From: Mycolicibacterium sp. 018/SC-01/001
GTDB taxonomy: Bacteria; Actinomycetota; Actinomycetes; Mycobacteriales; Mycobacteriaceae
NCBI RefSeq assembly: GCF_007096635.1
Contig: NZ_VKAA01000028.1
Location: forward strand, 1 to 60,900
Direction of reading: 5' to 3'
Length of the DNA stretch: 60,900 nucleotides
Within the stretch, counting starts at the first letter, position 1. Each line of letters starts with the position of its first letter. This document shows positions 17,910 to 26,454 of the stretch, one piece after another. The notes beneath the pieces were generated by a model, which saw only the letters and a program-made list of their open reading frames with translations, searched no databases and was not told where the DNA came from. The translations under genes were made by a program, and so were the position numbers.

Positions 17910-19277
17910 TCAGACGAAGGCGCGGCCCTGTTCGCGGTCCAGGGCGGTCTCCGCCTTGTTCTTGAGCACGAACACGTACACCAGCAGCGAGATGGCCACC
18001 ACGACGGTGACGTAGCCGATGAACCAGCCGACGTGGCCCCCGCCCTTGGCGGCCTGGTAGATCAGCGGCGCCGTTCCGCCGAACGCGGAGTTGGCCAGTG
18101 CGTATCCCAGGCCGACGCCGAGGGCGCGGACGTGAGACGGGAACAGCTCGGCCTTCACGATGGCGTTGATGGACGTGTAGCCGGTCAGGATGATGTAGCC
18201 GACGCAGACGAGCGTCAATGCCATTGCCCACGAGGTGGTTTGGGGCAGGAAGGTGATCAGGACCCAGGTGTAGACGAGTGCGCCGACGCCGAAGAACACC
18301 AGCAGCGGCTTGCGGCCGACCTTGTCGCTGATCAGCCCGCCGACGGGCTGGATGAGCATCAGGAAGGTCAGGCCCACCAGGTTGATCCACGTCGCCGTCA
18401 TGCCCTGGTCCTCGAAGGCGGTCTTGACGATGGCCGGCGCGTTGACGCTGTAGGTGTAGAACGCGATGGTGCCGCCGATGGTGACCAGGAAGCAGATCAG
18501 CAGAGCCCGCCACTGCCTCGTGAAGAGTTCCCTGATGGAACCCGAGCCGTGGTCCTCGCCGCGGCGCACCGCGTCGATCTGTTCCGCGGTCAGGGATTCG
18601 TCCATGGCGCGCCGCAGCCAGAACACCACCACGGCGGCGACGCCACCGATGAGAAACGCGATGCGCCAGCCGTATTCGGAGATCTGCTCGCGGGTCATGA
18701 ACGCCTGCATGATCAGCAGTGTCAGCTGCGCCAGAACGTGGCCGCCGACGAGTGTGACGTACTGGAACGACGAGAAGAAGCCGCGCCGCTCCCGGGTCGC
18801 TGCCTCGGACATGTAAGTCGCCGACGTTCCGTACTCACCTCCGGTGGCGAAGCCCTGCACGAGTCGGCACAGGATCAGGATCACGGCGGCCCAGACGCCG
18901 ATGCTCTCCCGGCCGGGTGTCAGGGCGATGACCAACGAGCATGCGGCCATGAGGGACACGCTGAACGTCAGGGCGGCGCGCCGGCCGCGGCGGTCGGCGA
19001 AGCGTCCGAAGAACCAGGAACCGACGGGGCGCATGAGGAACGTCACGGCGAAGATGCCGTACACGTAGAGGGTCGAGTTCTTGTCCGCCGAATCGAAGAA
19101 CTGGCTCTCGAAGTAGGTGGCGAACACGGTGTAGACGTACACGTCGTACCACTCGACGAGGTTGCCCGAGGATCCGCGCAACGTGTTGAGAATGGCTCGG
19201 CGAGTGGCGGTCCGCGACGATGCGAGCGCTGGTGCGACTCCGTCGTGCCGTGGGTCTCGAGTGGTCGAGTGGGTCAT
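17910..19277 (-). CDS. MHS family permease, alpha-ketoglutarate type
   Basis: A 455-residue major-facilitator transporter with 12 predicted helices. NLVEWYDVYVYTVFATYF near residue 25 and GRFADRRGRRAAL in loop 2-3 mark the metabolite:H+ symporter group closest to KgtP (2-oxoglutarate). The frame opens at 19361, but AGGAGG stands 7 bases before the ATG at 19277. It lies between a TAXI lipoprotein and a TctDE-like two-component system on the same strand, so carboxylate uptake under two-component control is likely. The exact substrate is inferred. Confidence 0.85.
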   Translation of the reverse strand: MTHSTTRDPRHDGVAPALASSRTATRRAILNTLRGSSGNLVEWYDVYVYTVFATYFESQFFDSADKNSTLYVYGIFAVTFLMRPVGSWFFGRFADRRGRRAALTFSVSLMAACSLVIALTPGRESIGVWAAVILILCRLVQGFATGGEYGTSATYMSEAATRERRGFFSSFQYVTLVGGHVLAQLTLLIMQAFMTREQISEYGWRIAFLIGGVAAVVVFWLRRAMDESLTAEQIDAVRRGEDHGSGSIRELFTRQWRALLICFLVTIGGTIAFYTYSVNAPAIVKTAFEDQGMTATWINLVGLTFLMLIQPVGGLISDKVGRKPLLVFFGVGALVYTWVLITFLPQTTSWAMALTLVCVGYIILTGYTSINAIVKAELFPSHVRALGVGLGYALANSAFGGTAPLIYQAAKGGGHVGWFIGYVTVVVAISLLVYVFVLKNKAETALDREQGRAFV

Positions 19278-19401
19278 GGCTGTGCCTCCTAGTCCGCGAC
19301 CGGCGGAGCCAGACCTGGAGTGGTCGACATCGCCGTCGTTCTTCACTGTGAAGGCAGTCACAGCAGGCTCGGAAGGTGCTCGGGCGATCCCTAACAGTCC
19401 C

Positions 19402-20823
19402 TTAGGACGAAAGTTCGCCGCCCGCGGCCGGGTCGTCGGCGCGGGGCAGCCTCAGTTCGATGCGCAGCCCGCCCGTGTCGCTCGCACTGACCCGGAAGCC
19501 GCCGCCGGCGCGCTCGGTCAGGGCGCACGCGATCGACAGCCCGAGGCCGGTGCCCTGCCCGACGGTGTTGGCCGCGCGGAAGAAACGGGTCGCGATCAGC
19601 GGCAGATCCTCCTCGGACACTCCGGGGCCGTCGTCGTCGACCCAGATGACGATCTGTTCGCCGTCGCGTCGGGCGCCGAGCGCGAGGTGGGCGCCCGACC
19701 TGGCGTACTTGACGGCATTGCTCAACGCGGTGTCGAGGATCTGGGTCAGGTCAGTGTCGGGAATGGCTGCGTACAGATCGTCGGGCGTGGTCACGGTGGC
19801 CGCGATGCCGGCATCTGCCAGGGACGTCGACCAGAAGTCGTGGCGCTCGGTGAGCACGGCACCGACGTCGGCGGCTGGGTATGGATCTGCGTGGCGCGTC
19901 TCGGCGCTCGCCAGCGCGAGCAGATCGGCGACGATCCCTTCGAGGCGCTCGACCTCGACGGTGGTCTTGCGGTGGGCGGCCGTTGCGGAGTCTGGAACGG
20001 CCATGCCGAGTGTGTCGAGGCGAATGCGCAACGCGGCCAACGGGTTGCGCAGGGCGTGAGCGGAGTCGGCGACGAAGCGCCGCTGCGCGGTGGCGGCGGC
20101 CTCGACGTCGCGGGCCATGGTGTCGAAGGCTGCCGAGAGGCGGCGCACCTCCTGGGGTCCGGCGTAGTGGCTGCTGTCGGTGTCCTGGTCGTGGGGGATG
20201 GCGTCGCTGGGTTCCAGGACGCGGTTCTTCAGGGCGGACACTCTCGCGGCGAGGTCGGTGAGTGGTCGAACGGTCCAGCGGGACAGCGCAACTGCAATCA
20301 GGGAGGCGACGAGCAGCAGCGCTGTCGCGCCGGCGACGATGGTCAGCCAGGCCCGGGTCACGTCATTCTTCGCGACCGCGGTGTTGGCGGCGAGGACGAC
20401 GGCCCCGTCGACCTGGGTGCCGGTGCCGACGGGGACGGCGACCAGGACCTCAGGCGGCGACCAGGGTGTCACGGATTCCGGGATGCGACTGCGCTGGTTG
20501 CGTAGTGCCTCGGAGACGGCGTCGGCGACGTTCTGCCGCGTGCCGGTGACGCCGGCGGAGGCGCGTGGAGTGCCGTCCCGCCCGACGACGAGGACGGGTT
20601 CGCCGTAGAGGCCGTAGTAGCGTTCGACGGCCTGTTGCAGATCGACGGCGTGCGAATCGTCCTGGCGGGCGGCGAGATCGGCGAAGTAGGCGGCCGCCGA
20701 GAACCTGTTCTCGCTGAAGCGTTGCAGCCGTTCGCGACTGAGGGTGATGGCCAAGGGGATCGCGAGTCCGACGACGGCGATGGTGGAGTAGATGACGAGC
20801 ACCAGCAGGACGCGGCGCCACAT
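19402..20823 (-). CDS. Sensor histidine kinase, TctE-like
   Basis: A 473-residue membrane kinase: one N-terminal helix (about residues 5-27), an extracytoplasmic domain of about 135 residues, a second helix (about 165-185), HAMP, then the H-box ADSAHALRNPLAALR and the ATPase domain with N-box SNAVKYA, G1 DDDGPG and G2 GTGLGLS. The H-box has Ala and Asn where most kinases have Glu and Thr; AHxLRNPL forms are usual in the TctE group. The ATG at 20823 is one base after the response-regulator stop, giving tight coupling. Confidence 0.88.
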   Translation of the reverse strand: MWRRVLLVLVIYSTIAVVGLAIPLAITLSRERLQRFSENRFSAAAYFADLAARQDDSHAVDLQQAVERYYGLYGEPVLVVGRDGTPRASAGVTGTRQNVADAVSEALRNQRSRIPESVTPWSPPEVLVAVPVGTGTQVDGAVVLAANTAVAKNDVTRAWLTIVAGATALLLVASLIAVALSRWTVRPLTDLAARVSALKNRVLEPSDAIPHDQDTDSSHYAGPQEVRRLSAAFDTMARDVEAAATAQRRFVADSAHALRNPLAALRIRLDTLGMAVPDSATAAHRKTTVEVERLEGIVADLLALASAETRHADPYPAADVGAVLTERHDFWSTSLADAGIAATVTTPDDLYAAIPDTDLTQILDTALSNAVKYARSGAHLALGARRDGEQIVIWVDDDGPGVSEEDLPLIATRFFRAANTVGQGTGLGLSIACALTERAGGGFRVSASDTGGLRIELRLPRADDPAAGGELSS

Positions 20824-20824
20824 G

Positions 20825-21484
20825 TCAGCAGCTCCACCGGTAGCCGTAGCCGCGGATGGTCGCGATGGCATCTGGGCGGGCGAGTTTGGCGCGCAGGGAC
20901 GTCATGTGGACGTCGAGGCTGCGGGAGATCGCGACGTAGGCGTCGCCCCAGATGGCGTCCATGAGTTCTTGGCGGCTGACGGCCTCGCCCCGGCGTGCGA
21001 CCAGGTAGGCCAGTACGTCGAACTCTTTGGGAGCCAACGCGATTTCTTGCCCGGCGACCTCGACGCGGCGGGCGCCCAGGTCGACGGTGATGTCGCCGGC
21101 TTCGACGACGTCGGGTTCGGGTTCGTCCACGGGGCCGCGACGGCGAGCAGCCACCTCGATGCGGGCACGTAGCTCGCCCAGGCGAGCCGGCTTGACGACG
21201 TAGTCGTCGGCGCCGGTGCGGAGGGCACGAACGACGGAGCGTTCGTCGTCGCGCGCGGTGAGCACGACGACGGGGATCTGGCTGACGGCGCGCAGTTGGC
21301 GCAGGATGGTCAGGCCGTCGGCGTCGGGCAGGCCGAGATCGAGCAGGGCGAGGTCGACGTCGCGGTGACCGAGCAGCAGATCGGCCCCACGGCGCATGCG
21401 GACGGGGCTGTGGCCGACCTCGGCGAGGGCGTCGACCAGCGCCTCACCGACGCCGTCGTCGTCTTCCACCACCGCGATGCGCAT
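20825..21484 (-). CDS. OmpR family response regulator, TctD-like
   Basis: A 219-residue regulator. The receiver domain begins MRIAVVEDDDGVGEAL, has the phospho-acceptor aspartate in ALLDLGLPDADG near residue 50 and the lysine in VVKPARLGE near residue 100; a winged-helix DNA-binding domain follows (LAPKEFDVLAYLV, ending IRGYGYRW). A GTG at 21493 is an alternative start. With the kinase it forms a two-gene unit beside the MHS permease and TAXI lipoprotein, its likely targets. Confidence 0.9.
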   Translation of the reverse strand: MRIAVVEDDDGVGEALVDALAEVGHSPVRMRRGADLLLGHRDVDLALLDLGLPDADGLTILRQLRAVSQIPVVVLTARDDERSVVRALRTGADDYVVKPARLGELRARIEVAARRRGPVDEPEPDVVEAGDITVDLGARRVEVAGQEIALAPKEFDVLAYLVARRGEAVSRQELMDAIWGDAYVAISRSLDVHMTSLRAKLARPDAIATIRGYGYRWSC

Positions 21485-21551
21485 CGTGACCACGGTACGA
21501 CAGCGTGCGACGGGCCCGGCTCTCGTTGGCGGTTCCGGCGACTGTGCCGGA

Positions 21552-23120
21552 TCAGGCCGGCACGGACGACGGTGCGGACACCGGGCGGGAGGGGAGGGCG
21601 AGCAGCACGAAGAGCGCTCCGGCGAGGCACACCCCCGTCGCGGTCAGACACCCGGCGCTCAGGCCGGACAGGAAAGCGTCGCTGACGGCGCCGCGAACGG
21701 AGCCGGCGATGGGTGCGGGGGACTGCGCCGCGACGGCAAGGCCCTGCGCCAGACCTTCTCCGGCGACTGCGCGGGCGGGCTCGGGCAACATCTGCAGCGC
21801 TGCAGCATCATTCACGCGGGAGAGGTACAACGTCGAGAAGACACTGCCGAGGACGGCAACGCCGAGAGTGCCCCCGACCTGGCGGGTGGCGTCGTTGACG
21901 GCCGACCCGGCGCCGGCCTGCTCGGGCCGCACGACGCCCATGATCGACTCGGTCGCCGGCGCACTGGTCAGGCCGAGTCCGCCGCCGAGAAGCACCATCT
22001 GGGCGGCCATCTCCGGATAGCCGATGCTCACGTCGGCGGTGCTGATCCAGGCGAAAGACGCCGCCATCAGGATCAGGCCCAGCGCGACGATGACCTTGGT
22101 GCCGATAGGGCCGACGGCGAGCCGGGTGCCGAGCAGCGATCCCACGGCGATCGAGAGTGCGACCGGCAGAATCCGAACGCCGGTCTCCAACGGGCCGAAT
22201 CCTTGTAGCAGCTGCATGAATTGGGTGATCAGGAAGATGAAGCCGAACAGCGCGAAGAACGCCACCGTGACGGCTCCGCTGGCCGCGCTGAAGCGCAGAT
22301 TCGTAAACAGGCTGACATCGATCAGTGGGTCGTTCTGGCGACTCTCCCACACGGCGAACGCGACGCCGGCGACGACCGCGACCGCGAAACCGGTCAGGGT
22401 CGGAAGCGATGCCCACCCCCGTTCCGGCGCTTCGATGATCGTGTAGACGAGCGCGGCGAGCATGACCACCGACAGCAGCAATCCGCCGCGATCGAGGCGC
22501 GACGATGCGTCGGGTTTCGCGGCGGGAATCACCACGGGCGCGGCGACGGCCGCGACGAGCGCGATCGGGGCGAGCGCGAGGAAGAGGCTGCCCCACCAGA
22601 ACGCTTCGAGCAGTGCGCCGCCGAGGATCGGACCGATGGCCACGCCGAGGCCGGTGACCGCGCCCCACAGACCGATCGCTGCGGCGCGTTGGCGGGGTTC
22701 ACGGAAGGTGTCGGTGATGATCGCGAGTGTCGTGGGGTAGATGAGCGCCGACGCCACGCCCATCACCACACGCATCGCAATCAGCTCGTCTGTGGTGGTG
22801 CACAGCGCCGCGCCGACGCTGGCTGCGGCGAAAAGAATCAGGCCGGCGATCAGCGTGCGGCGGCGGCCGACCTTGTCGCCGATGGTGCCGCCGGCGAGGA
22901 CCAGAGCCGCGAACGCCAGGTTGTAGGCGTCGACGATCCACTGAAGGCCGCGTGTGGATGCATCCAGTGACGAATTCAGCGTGGGGAGAGCGACATTGAC
23001 GATCGTGGTCTCGACGTTGATCGCCAAGGCGGCCACGAGGACGACGGCCAGTACCGCGGCGGGTCGCTGCAGCCGGGTGGAGCGGCCGGCCGTGGAACGG
23101 TCGAGCGTGTGTGAGGCCAT
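21552..23120 (-). CDS. MFS drug exporter, DHA2 (EmrB/QacA) family
   Basis: A 522-residue transporter with 14 predicted helices. It has the TTIVNVALP motif near residue 44, GGTIGDKVGRRR in loop 2-3 and the antiporter motif C region WGAVTGLGVAIGPILGG, all diagnostic of proton-coupled drug export. The gene lies downstream of a TetR gene on the same strand; a strong inverted repeat at 23135-23190 covers its promoter, so it is probably induced when the TetR protein binds a toxic compound. The drug range is unknown. Confidence 0.88.
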   Translation of the reverse strand: MASHTLDRSTAGRSTRLQRPAAVLAVVLVAALAINVETTIVNVALPTLNSSLDASTRGLQWIVDAYNLAFAALVLAGGTIGDKVGRRRTLIAGLILFAAASVGAALCTTTDELIAMRVVMGVASALIYPTTLAIITDTFREPRQRAAAIGLWGAVTGLGVAIGPILGGALLEAFWWGSLFLALAPIALVAAVAAPVVIPAAKPDASSRLDRGGLLLSVVMLAALVYTIIEAPERGWASLPTLTGFAVAVVAGVAFAVWESRQNDPLIDVSLFTNLRFSAASGAVTVAFFALFGFIFLITQFMQLLQGFGPLETGVRILPVALSIAVGSLLGTRLAVGPIGTKVIVALGLILMAASFAWISTADVSIGYPEMAAQMVLLGGGLGLTSAPATESIMGVVRPEQAGAGSAVNDATRQVGGTLGVAVLGSVFSTLYLSRVNDAAALQMLPEPARAVAGEGLAQGLAVAAQSPAPIAGSVRGAVSDAFLSGLSAGCLTATGVCLAGALFVLLALPSRPVSAPSSVPA

Positions 23121-23134
23121 GGGAGAACCGCCTT

Positions 23135-23190
23135 ATGTTGACGCTGATAACTTCACCGAGCATGGCAGCAGAAGTTATCGCTGTCAACAT
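23135..23190. promoter_or_regulatory. TetR operator over the exporter promoter
   Basis: Two 19-base arms, ATGTTGACGCTGATAACTT (23135-23153) and AAGTTATCGCTGTCAACAT (23172-23190), are reverse complements except for the 3 central bases. On the minus strand the right arm contains TTGACA (23182-23187), a -35, with CATGCT 17 bases on as a weak -10. The ATGTTGAC half-site also spans the TetR start codon (23813-23820), consistent with autoregulation. Confidence 0.65.
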
Positions 23191-23202
23191 GGGGGGTGCA
23201 GG

Positions 23203-23814
23203 CTAGGCGATGCCCGCGCCGATGACGTCGAGCAGGCGCTCGGTGATCACCTTCTTGCGGGCGTCGTCGGTCGTGGAGAGCGGCCCGTCGAGGTAGAGGA
23301 CGGAGAGGCCGTGGACCGAGGCCCAGGCGGCTTCGTCCAGCCCGTCGCGCTTGCGTTCGTCGAGGAGGCCGACGGTCACGAGGTCGTCGATGCAGCCGCT
23401 GAGGATGTGGAAGGGATGGCGACTCGTCGGTATGACGTCGTCGGTGCGACTCGGCCCGCCGGGGGTGAATGCGGCGCGGAACAGGCCGGGTTCGGCGAGA
23501 GCGAAGCTCACGTACGCCTGGCCGGTGGCGCGCAAGCGCGCCACGGCGCGGGGGCCGCGGGGGCCGCGATTGGGAACGTGGGACAGCGTGTCGAGCATCT
23601 GGTCACCGAGGAGGCCCATGGCGTACTCCTTGACGGCGGCCAGGAGTGCGTGACGGTCGGAGTAATGCCGGTATGCCGCAGCATTACTCACGCCGACGGC
23701 GCGTTGGACGTCGCGCATGACGACGGCATCGGGTCCGCCGGTGCGGGCGAGTTCGACGGCCTGCTCGAGCAGGGCCTGTCGCAGATTGCCGTGGTGATAC
23801 GAGCTCGCCGCCAT
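23203..23814 (-). CDS. TetR family transcriptional repressor
   Basis: A 203-residue TetR regulator. The N-terminal helix-turn-helix reads YHHGNLRQALLEQAVELA, then VQRAVGVSNAAAYRHYSDR; the rest is the helical ligand domain of the WHG/TetR_C_33 kind. The frame is open to 24084 through the tRNA gene, which is not coding; the ATG at 23814 begins the standard MAASSYHHG N-terminus. It sits upstream of the DHA2 exporter, whose promoter carries a large palindrome, so it is the probable repressor. Confidence 0.88.
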   Translation of the reverse strand: MAASSYHHGNLRQALLEQAVELARTGGPDAVVMRDVQRAVGVSNAAAYRHYSDRHALLAAVKEYAMGLLGDQMLDTLSHVPNRGPRGPRAVARLRATGQAYVSFALAEPGLFRAAFTPGGPSRTDDVIPTSRHPFHILSGCIDDLVTVGLLDERKRDGLDEAAWASVHGLSVLYLDGPLSTTDDARKKVITERLLDVIGAGIA

Positions 23815-23885
23815 GTTGACCAGTCTTACATCGGGTGCGCGGTGATCAGGGGCAAGCTGGCCTGAAGTATGTTCTGAGGGCGTGC

Positions 23886-23959
23886 GCCCCCATAGCCCAA
23901 TTGGCAGAGGCAGCGGACTTAAAATCCGCCAAGTGTCGGTTCGAGTCCGACTGGGGGCA
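23886..23959 (+). tRNA. tRNA with UAA anticodon (annotated type tRNA-Leu)
   Basis: A 74-base cloverleaf: acceptor GCCCCCA/TGGGGGC, D arm GCC..GGC, anticodon stem GCGGA/TCCGC with loop CTTAAAA (anticodon TAA at 23920-23922), variable loop of 5 bases, T arm GTCGG-TTCGAGT-CCGAC, discriminator A at 23959, CCA not encoded (CCG follows). The anticodon reads the leucine codon UUA, but a 5-base variable loop is class I, whereas leucine tRNAs normally have a long variable arm, so charging identity is not certain. Its 3' half is repeated at 26455. Confidence 0.85.
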
Positions 23960-24070
23960 CCGAGAACCCGCAGGTAGGGGCGGTTTCGGCCGCTCGGACT
24001 GTCGAGAAAGCCGCTCTCGTCGCGGTGTCGTCGCTGCGCGCGGCAGGATCGCGGCGGCGAGGTCGGCGCG
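23924..24070 (+). repeat. Left direct repeat: tRNA 3' half plus flank
   Basis: From ATCCGCC in the anticodon stem through about 110 bases past the tRNA end, this stretch is matched by 26455-26589. The longest identical run is 23 bases (23934-23956). Beyond CACCG the copies diverge but stay clearly alignable, including CGAGAAA..CGCTCTC and GCGCGCGGC. It marks the left edge of the accessory island. Confidence 0.7.
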
Positions 24071-24168
24071 CTAGCTAACTTCACCGTCGATCCCTGGGCG
24101 TGTGCTCCGCGGGCCGTCTGGCGAATGAATTCGACTTCCCAAGATGTAGTGAGGGCCGAACTGCGGCC

Positions 24169-24936
24169 CTACCGCCTTAAAACACGGCGAGCATAGCGGG
24201 CGAGGTCTTCGGCTCTCCCGGCGTACGCGGCAAGGTCGCGGTCCCCTTCTGGAAGGCCGCCACGGCCGCCGGCTACTGCGATCTCAGTTCCGGGCGGCGG
24301 CATTTCGCGTGGCACGCGCGTCTCGTAATCGTGCCGGTGATCGCTCCTCGCGCCGCGATGCGTCCCCGAATGCGGAGCGGGCCCAGGGAGCGCCCACACG
24401 ATTCCTTGCCCGGGTACGTAGTAGCAAGTATGGGGCGACCTCGCGTCGGATTCTTCGCCTATGCCCCATCCCTCGCCAACTAGAGAGTAGGTAATCAATA
24501 CGCGGTGTACATACCGGGTTCCGGTCAGGAAATTCCCTTTTTTGGTCGTCTCAGCATCATGACGCTCTTCGAGGAAGACAAGTGTGGGCTTCCTTCCGTT
24601 GCGCTTCATCAGCGTCACAAAGTCATCGAGCAGGCGACGACCGGCTTCGACGGCATCCCGTTTGGGCTCGTTTGCGACCGCCTCCTCCTGCTGCTGCCGT
24701 GCAATCGCCTCTTCGAGGCTGAGCCCCTTTGTCGGCGGGTCTGGCTGCTTCGGTCGCCATCCCGCCCGGATATCATCAAAACTTGGATTCCCCCATTCAT
24801 CCACGTCGCGAGTATTCCACCTACGTCTGTCCGAGGCGATCCTATTCAGCGCGCTCACAGCAACGTCGAGACGCAACACCCCCGGGCCGGTTGACGCAAG
24901 CACCGTCGGCGGGCACGGGTGATTAGCAAGGCCCAT
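24169..24936 (-). CDS. Unknown protein, partner of the Shedu-like gene
   Basis: A 255-residue protein that I do not recognise. It is soluble: an acidic N-terminal region with DEWGNPSFDDIRAGW, a glutamine/glutamate helix, a central alpha/beta part (DDFVTLMKRN, LVFLEERHD, RVLITYSLVGEGWGI, HTCYYVPGQGIVWALPG) and a charged arginine-rich tail. The start is uncertain: the ATG at 24936 or a GTG at 24804 (211 residues, beginning at DEWGNP). The gene begins 9 bases after the Shedu-like stop on the same strand and lies within the same tRNA-bounded island, so the two are very probably one transcript. Its role is unknown; nuclease partner or immunity function would be guesses. Confidence 0.6.
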   Translation of the reverse strand: MGLANHPCPPTVLASTGPGVLRLDVAVSALNRIASDRRRWNTRDVDEWGNPSFDDIRAGWRPKQPDPPTKGLSLEEAIARQQQEEAVANEPKRDAVEAGRRLLDDFVTLMKRNGRKPTLVFLEERHDAETTKKGNFLTGTRYVHRVLITYSLVGEGWGIGEESDARSPHTCYYVPGQGIVWALPGPAPHSGTHRGARSDHRHDYETRVPREMPPPGTEIAVAGGRGGLPEGDRDLAAYAGRAEDLARYARRVLRR

Positions 24937-24945
24937 GGACTGGAT

Positions 24946-26172
24946 CTAAATAGGCGCATCTTTCGATTCCGATTCGACGCCGCTCTTGATGAGGTAAAGC
25001 TGTAGCAGACTGTCGTAGTCCACAATCTCAAAATTGCCGAGGCGCAGTTGAGCTTGTCTCACTTTTTCTGAATCAATATTTTCGTAGTTGCCAACAATTA
25101 GCGTGTAACGAGGTTCGTTGAAACGCACCCCATATTTTTCTTCCGCGTGCCTTGCATTCTGTGGATTGTCCAGAAATTCTTTGTAATGGGCCAGCTGGGC
25201 GATGCCATCTTCGATGGTATACACAAATCTACGGCGGCGGCTACTAGACGTGGTGACGCTTTTCTTGTCCAGCAAAGCTAATTTCAGATCATAGACGTCC
25301 CAGAAGGCATCTTCTCGCTGAATAAAGAGGTCCGGGTTGATTGCGGTCTCCTCTGGGTCGAGAGGTTGAACCTGCCAGTCCAGAGAAGGTTCAGAAACGA
25401 GATCGGATGCGCCGAGGGCCGTCAGAATAATCTCGCGGTGTTGGTCGATGAACGTTCCGATGCTCGTTTCGCGCAACTTATTCATCAGGAATAAGTTGGC
25501 GAATTGGGCAGCGCGATGGACGACCTCTGCTTCACCCCTGGGTAATAAGGCAAAGCCTACGATCGAAGAACCATTAGCTACGGTCAAGATTTCCTCGAGT
25601 TTGGTCTGGAGGATTTCGGCGGTGGTTTCGCGCGTTACCAACAAAGCGAAACGTATGTGTCGGATTCGCACCATTCTGTCGAGCGAATTAGCAAGAAGCA
25701 TGTCGTTCAACTGAAAAAAATTGGCTTCAGGCTGCACGCGAATTGTGGTGCCGAACGTATCTCCCATGAAAGATAGCTGTGAAGGAAAGAGCTGCAGGAC
25801 GCCGGGAAATCGGCGCTCCAGTTCGGAGCGAGCCGCCGCGGTTGTTATTGCAATTGAATTGAATGACGAACTGTTCCCTACTACGTTAATCATGGGTTTC
25901 GATTCAGGGGAGAACTCGAACTGGCCGAGGAATTCATCGACACCCGCCAGCTCACGTTTTACCACTCTCATGCGTTTTGGTGTAGTGCGCGCACCGATCA
26001 GTTCGACGGCGAAATGATGTGGTGTCTCTGTTACGACGATTGACTGTGGGAAGGAAGGTACAGGGTCAACCGCATCTGACCGAATATATCCTCGGGACAA
26101 CGCCGATTGGACCTTCTCGAAATACCCGTTGAGCATCTTTTCTGCCACACGGCCGAACTGAACTAGATCCAT
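24946..26172 (-). CDS. Shedu-like (DUF4263) PD-(D/E)xK nuclease
   Basis: A 408-residue protein. Its C-terminal 130 residues match the layout of DUF4263, the nuclease domain of Shedu antiphage proteins: NPDLF with Asp281, then WDVYDLK with Asp295 and Lys297, then AQLAHYKEF with Gln326 and Tyr330, then a strand LIVGNYENI and VDYDSLLQ. These give a PD-(D/E)xK active site plus a QxxxY motif. The N-terminal 270 residues are a separate alpha/beta region of unknown type. Base composition is clearly AT-richer than the surrounding genes, with codons such as AAT, TTT and ATA, showing recent transfer. The ATG at 26172 follows GGGGCGGG. KwaB-like proteins were considered and judged less likely. Confidence 0.7.
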   Translation of the reverse strand: MDLVQFGRVAEKMLNGYFEKVQSALSRGYIRSDAVDPVPSFPQSIVVTETPHHFAVELIGARTTPKRMRVVKRELAGVDEFLGQFEFSPESKPMINVVGNSSSFNSIAITTAAARSELERRFPGVLQLFPSQLSFMGDTFGTTIRVQPEANFFQLNDMLLANSLDRMVRIRHIRFALLVTRETTAEILQTKLEEILTVANGSSIVGFALLPRGEAEVVHRAAQFANLFLMNKLRETSIGTFIDQHREIILTALGASDLVSEPSLDWQVQPLDPEETAINPDLFIQREDAFWDVYDLKLALLDKKSVTTSSSRRRRFVYTIEDGIAQLAHYKEFLDNPQNARHAEEKYGVRFNEPRYTLIVGNYENIDSEKVRQAQLRLGNFEIVDYDSLLQLYLIKSGVESESKDAPI

Positions 26173-26454
26173 AAACCCGCCCCTCGAATCGCCTAGGCAA
26201 TCCCGCCATAGCCTGGTTTCACCGATTCATCGTCTCACTCAACTCGGACAACAAAGGGGCCACCGTCCAGGTCTGGATGACTAGCTAACGCGCGGCAGCT
26301 CGTCTCGTCGCGGCGCCAACGCGGCGACCGGGGGCGATTCGAGGGCGAATCGGGGCCGGACCGGAATCGCCCAAAACCGCCTCTGATCAGGGTGCTAAAG
26401 GCTTGCAATCGAACATCTCCGCTGGTGTTCGAAAGCCGCCTAGCCTTGCTCAAT
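26173..26454. other. Non-coding right part of the island
   Basis: About 280 bases upstream of the Shedu-like gene with no credible ORF. It must hold that gene's promoter, but no clear -35/-10 pair was found. A 9-base word CTAGCTAAC (26281-26289) also occurs at the left edge (24071-24079). Confidence 0.5.

Noticed and set aside
17565..19292. 575-residue plus-strand ORF opposite the MHS permease
   Set aside because: Low-complexity His/Gln/Glu-rich product with no start signal; a G+C-driven shadow of the transporter gene. The same applies to 19162-20505 and 48864-50222.
24946..26172. KwaB (Kiwa, DUF4868) identity for the 408-residue protein
   Set aside because: No KwaA membrane gene is present, and the PD...DLK, QxxxY and YDSLL segments fit DUF4263 better.
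24071..26289. CTAGCTAAC repeated at 24071 and 26281 as a target duplication
   Set aside because: Nine bases only, not at symmetrical ends of the island; the tRNA repeats explain the borders better.
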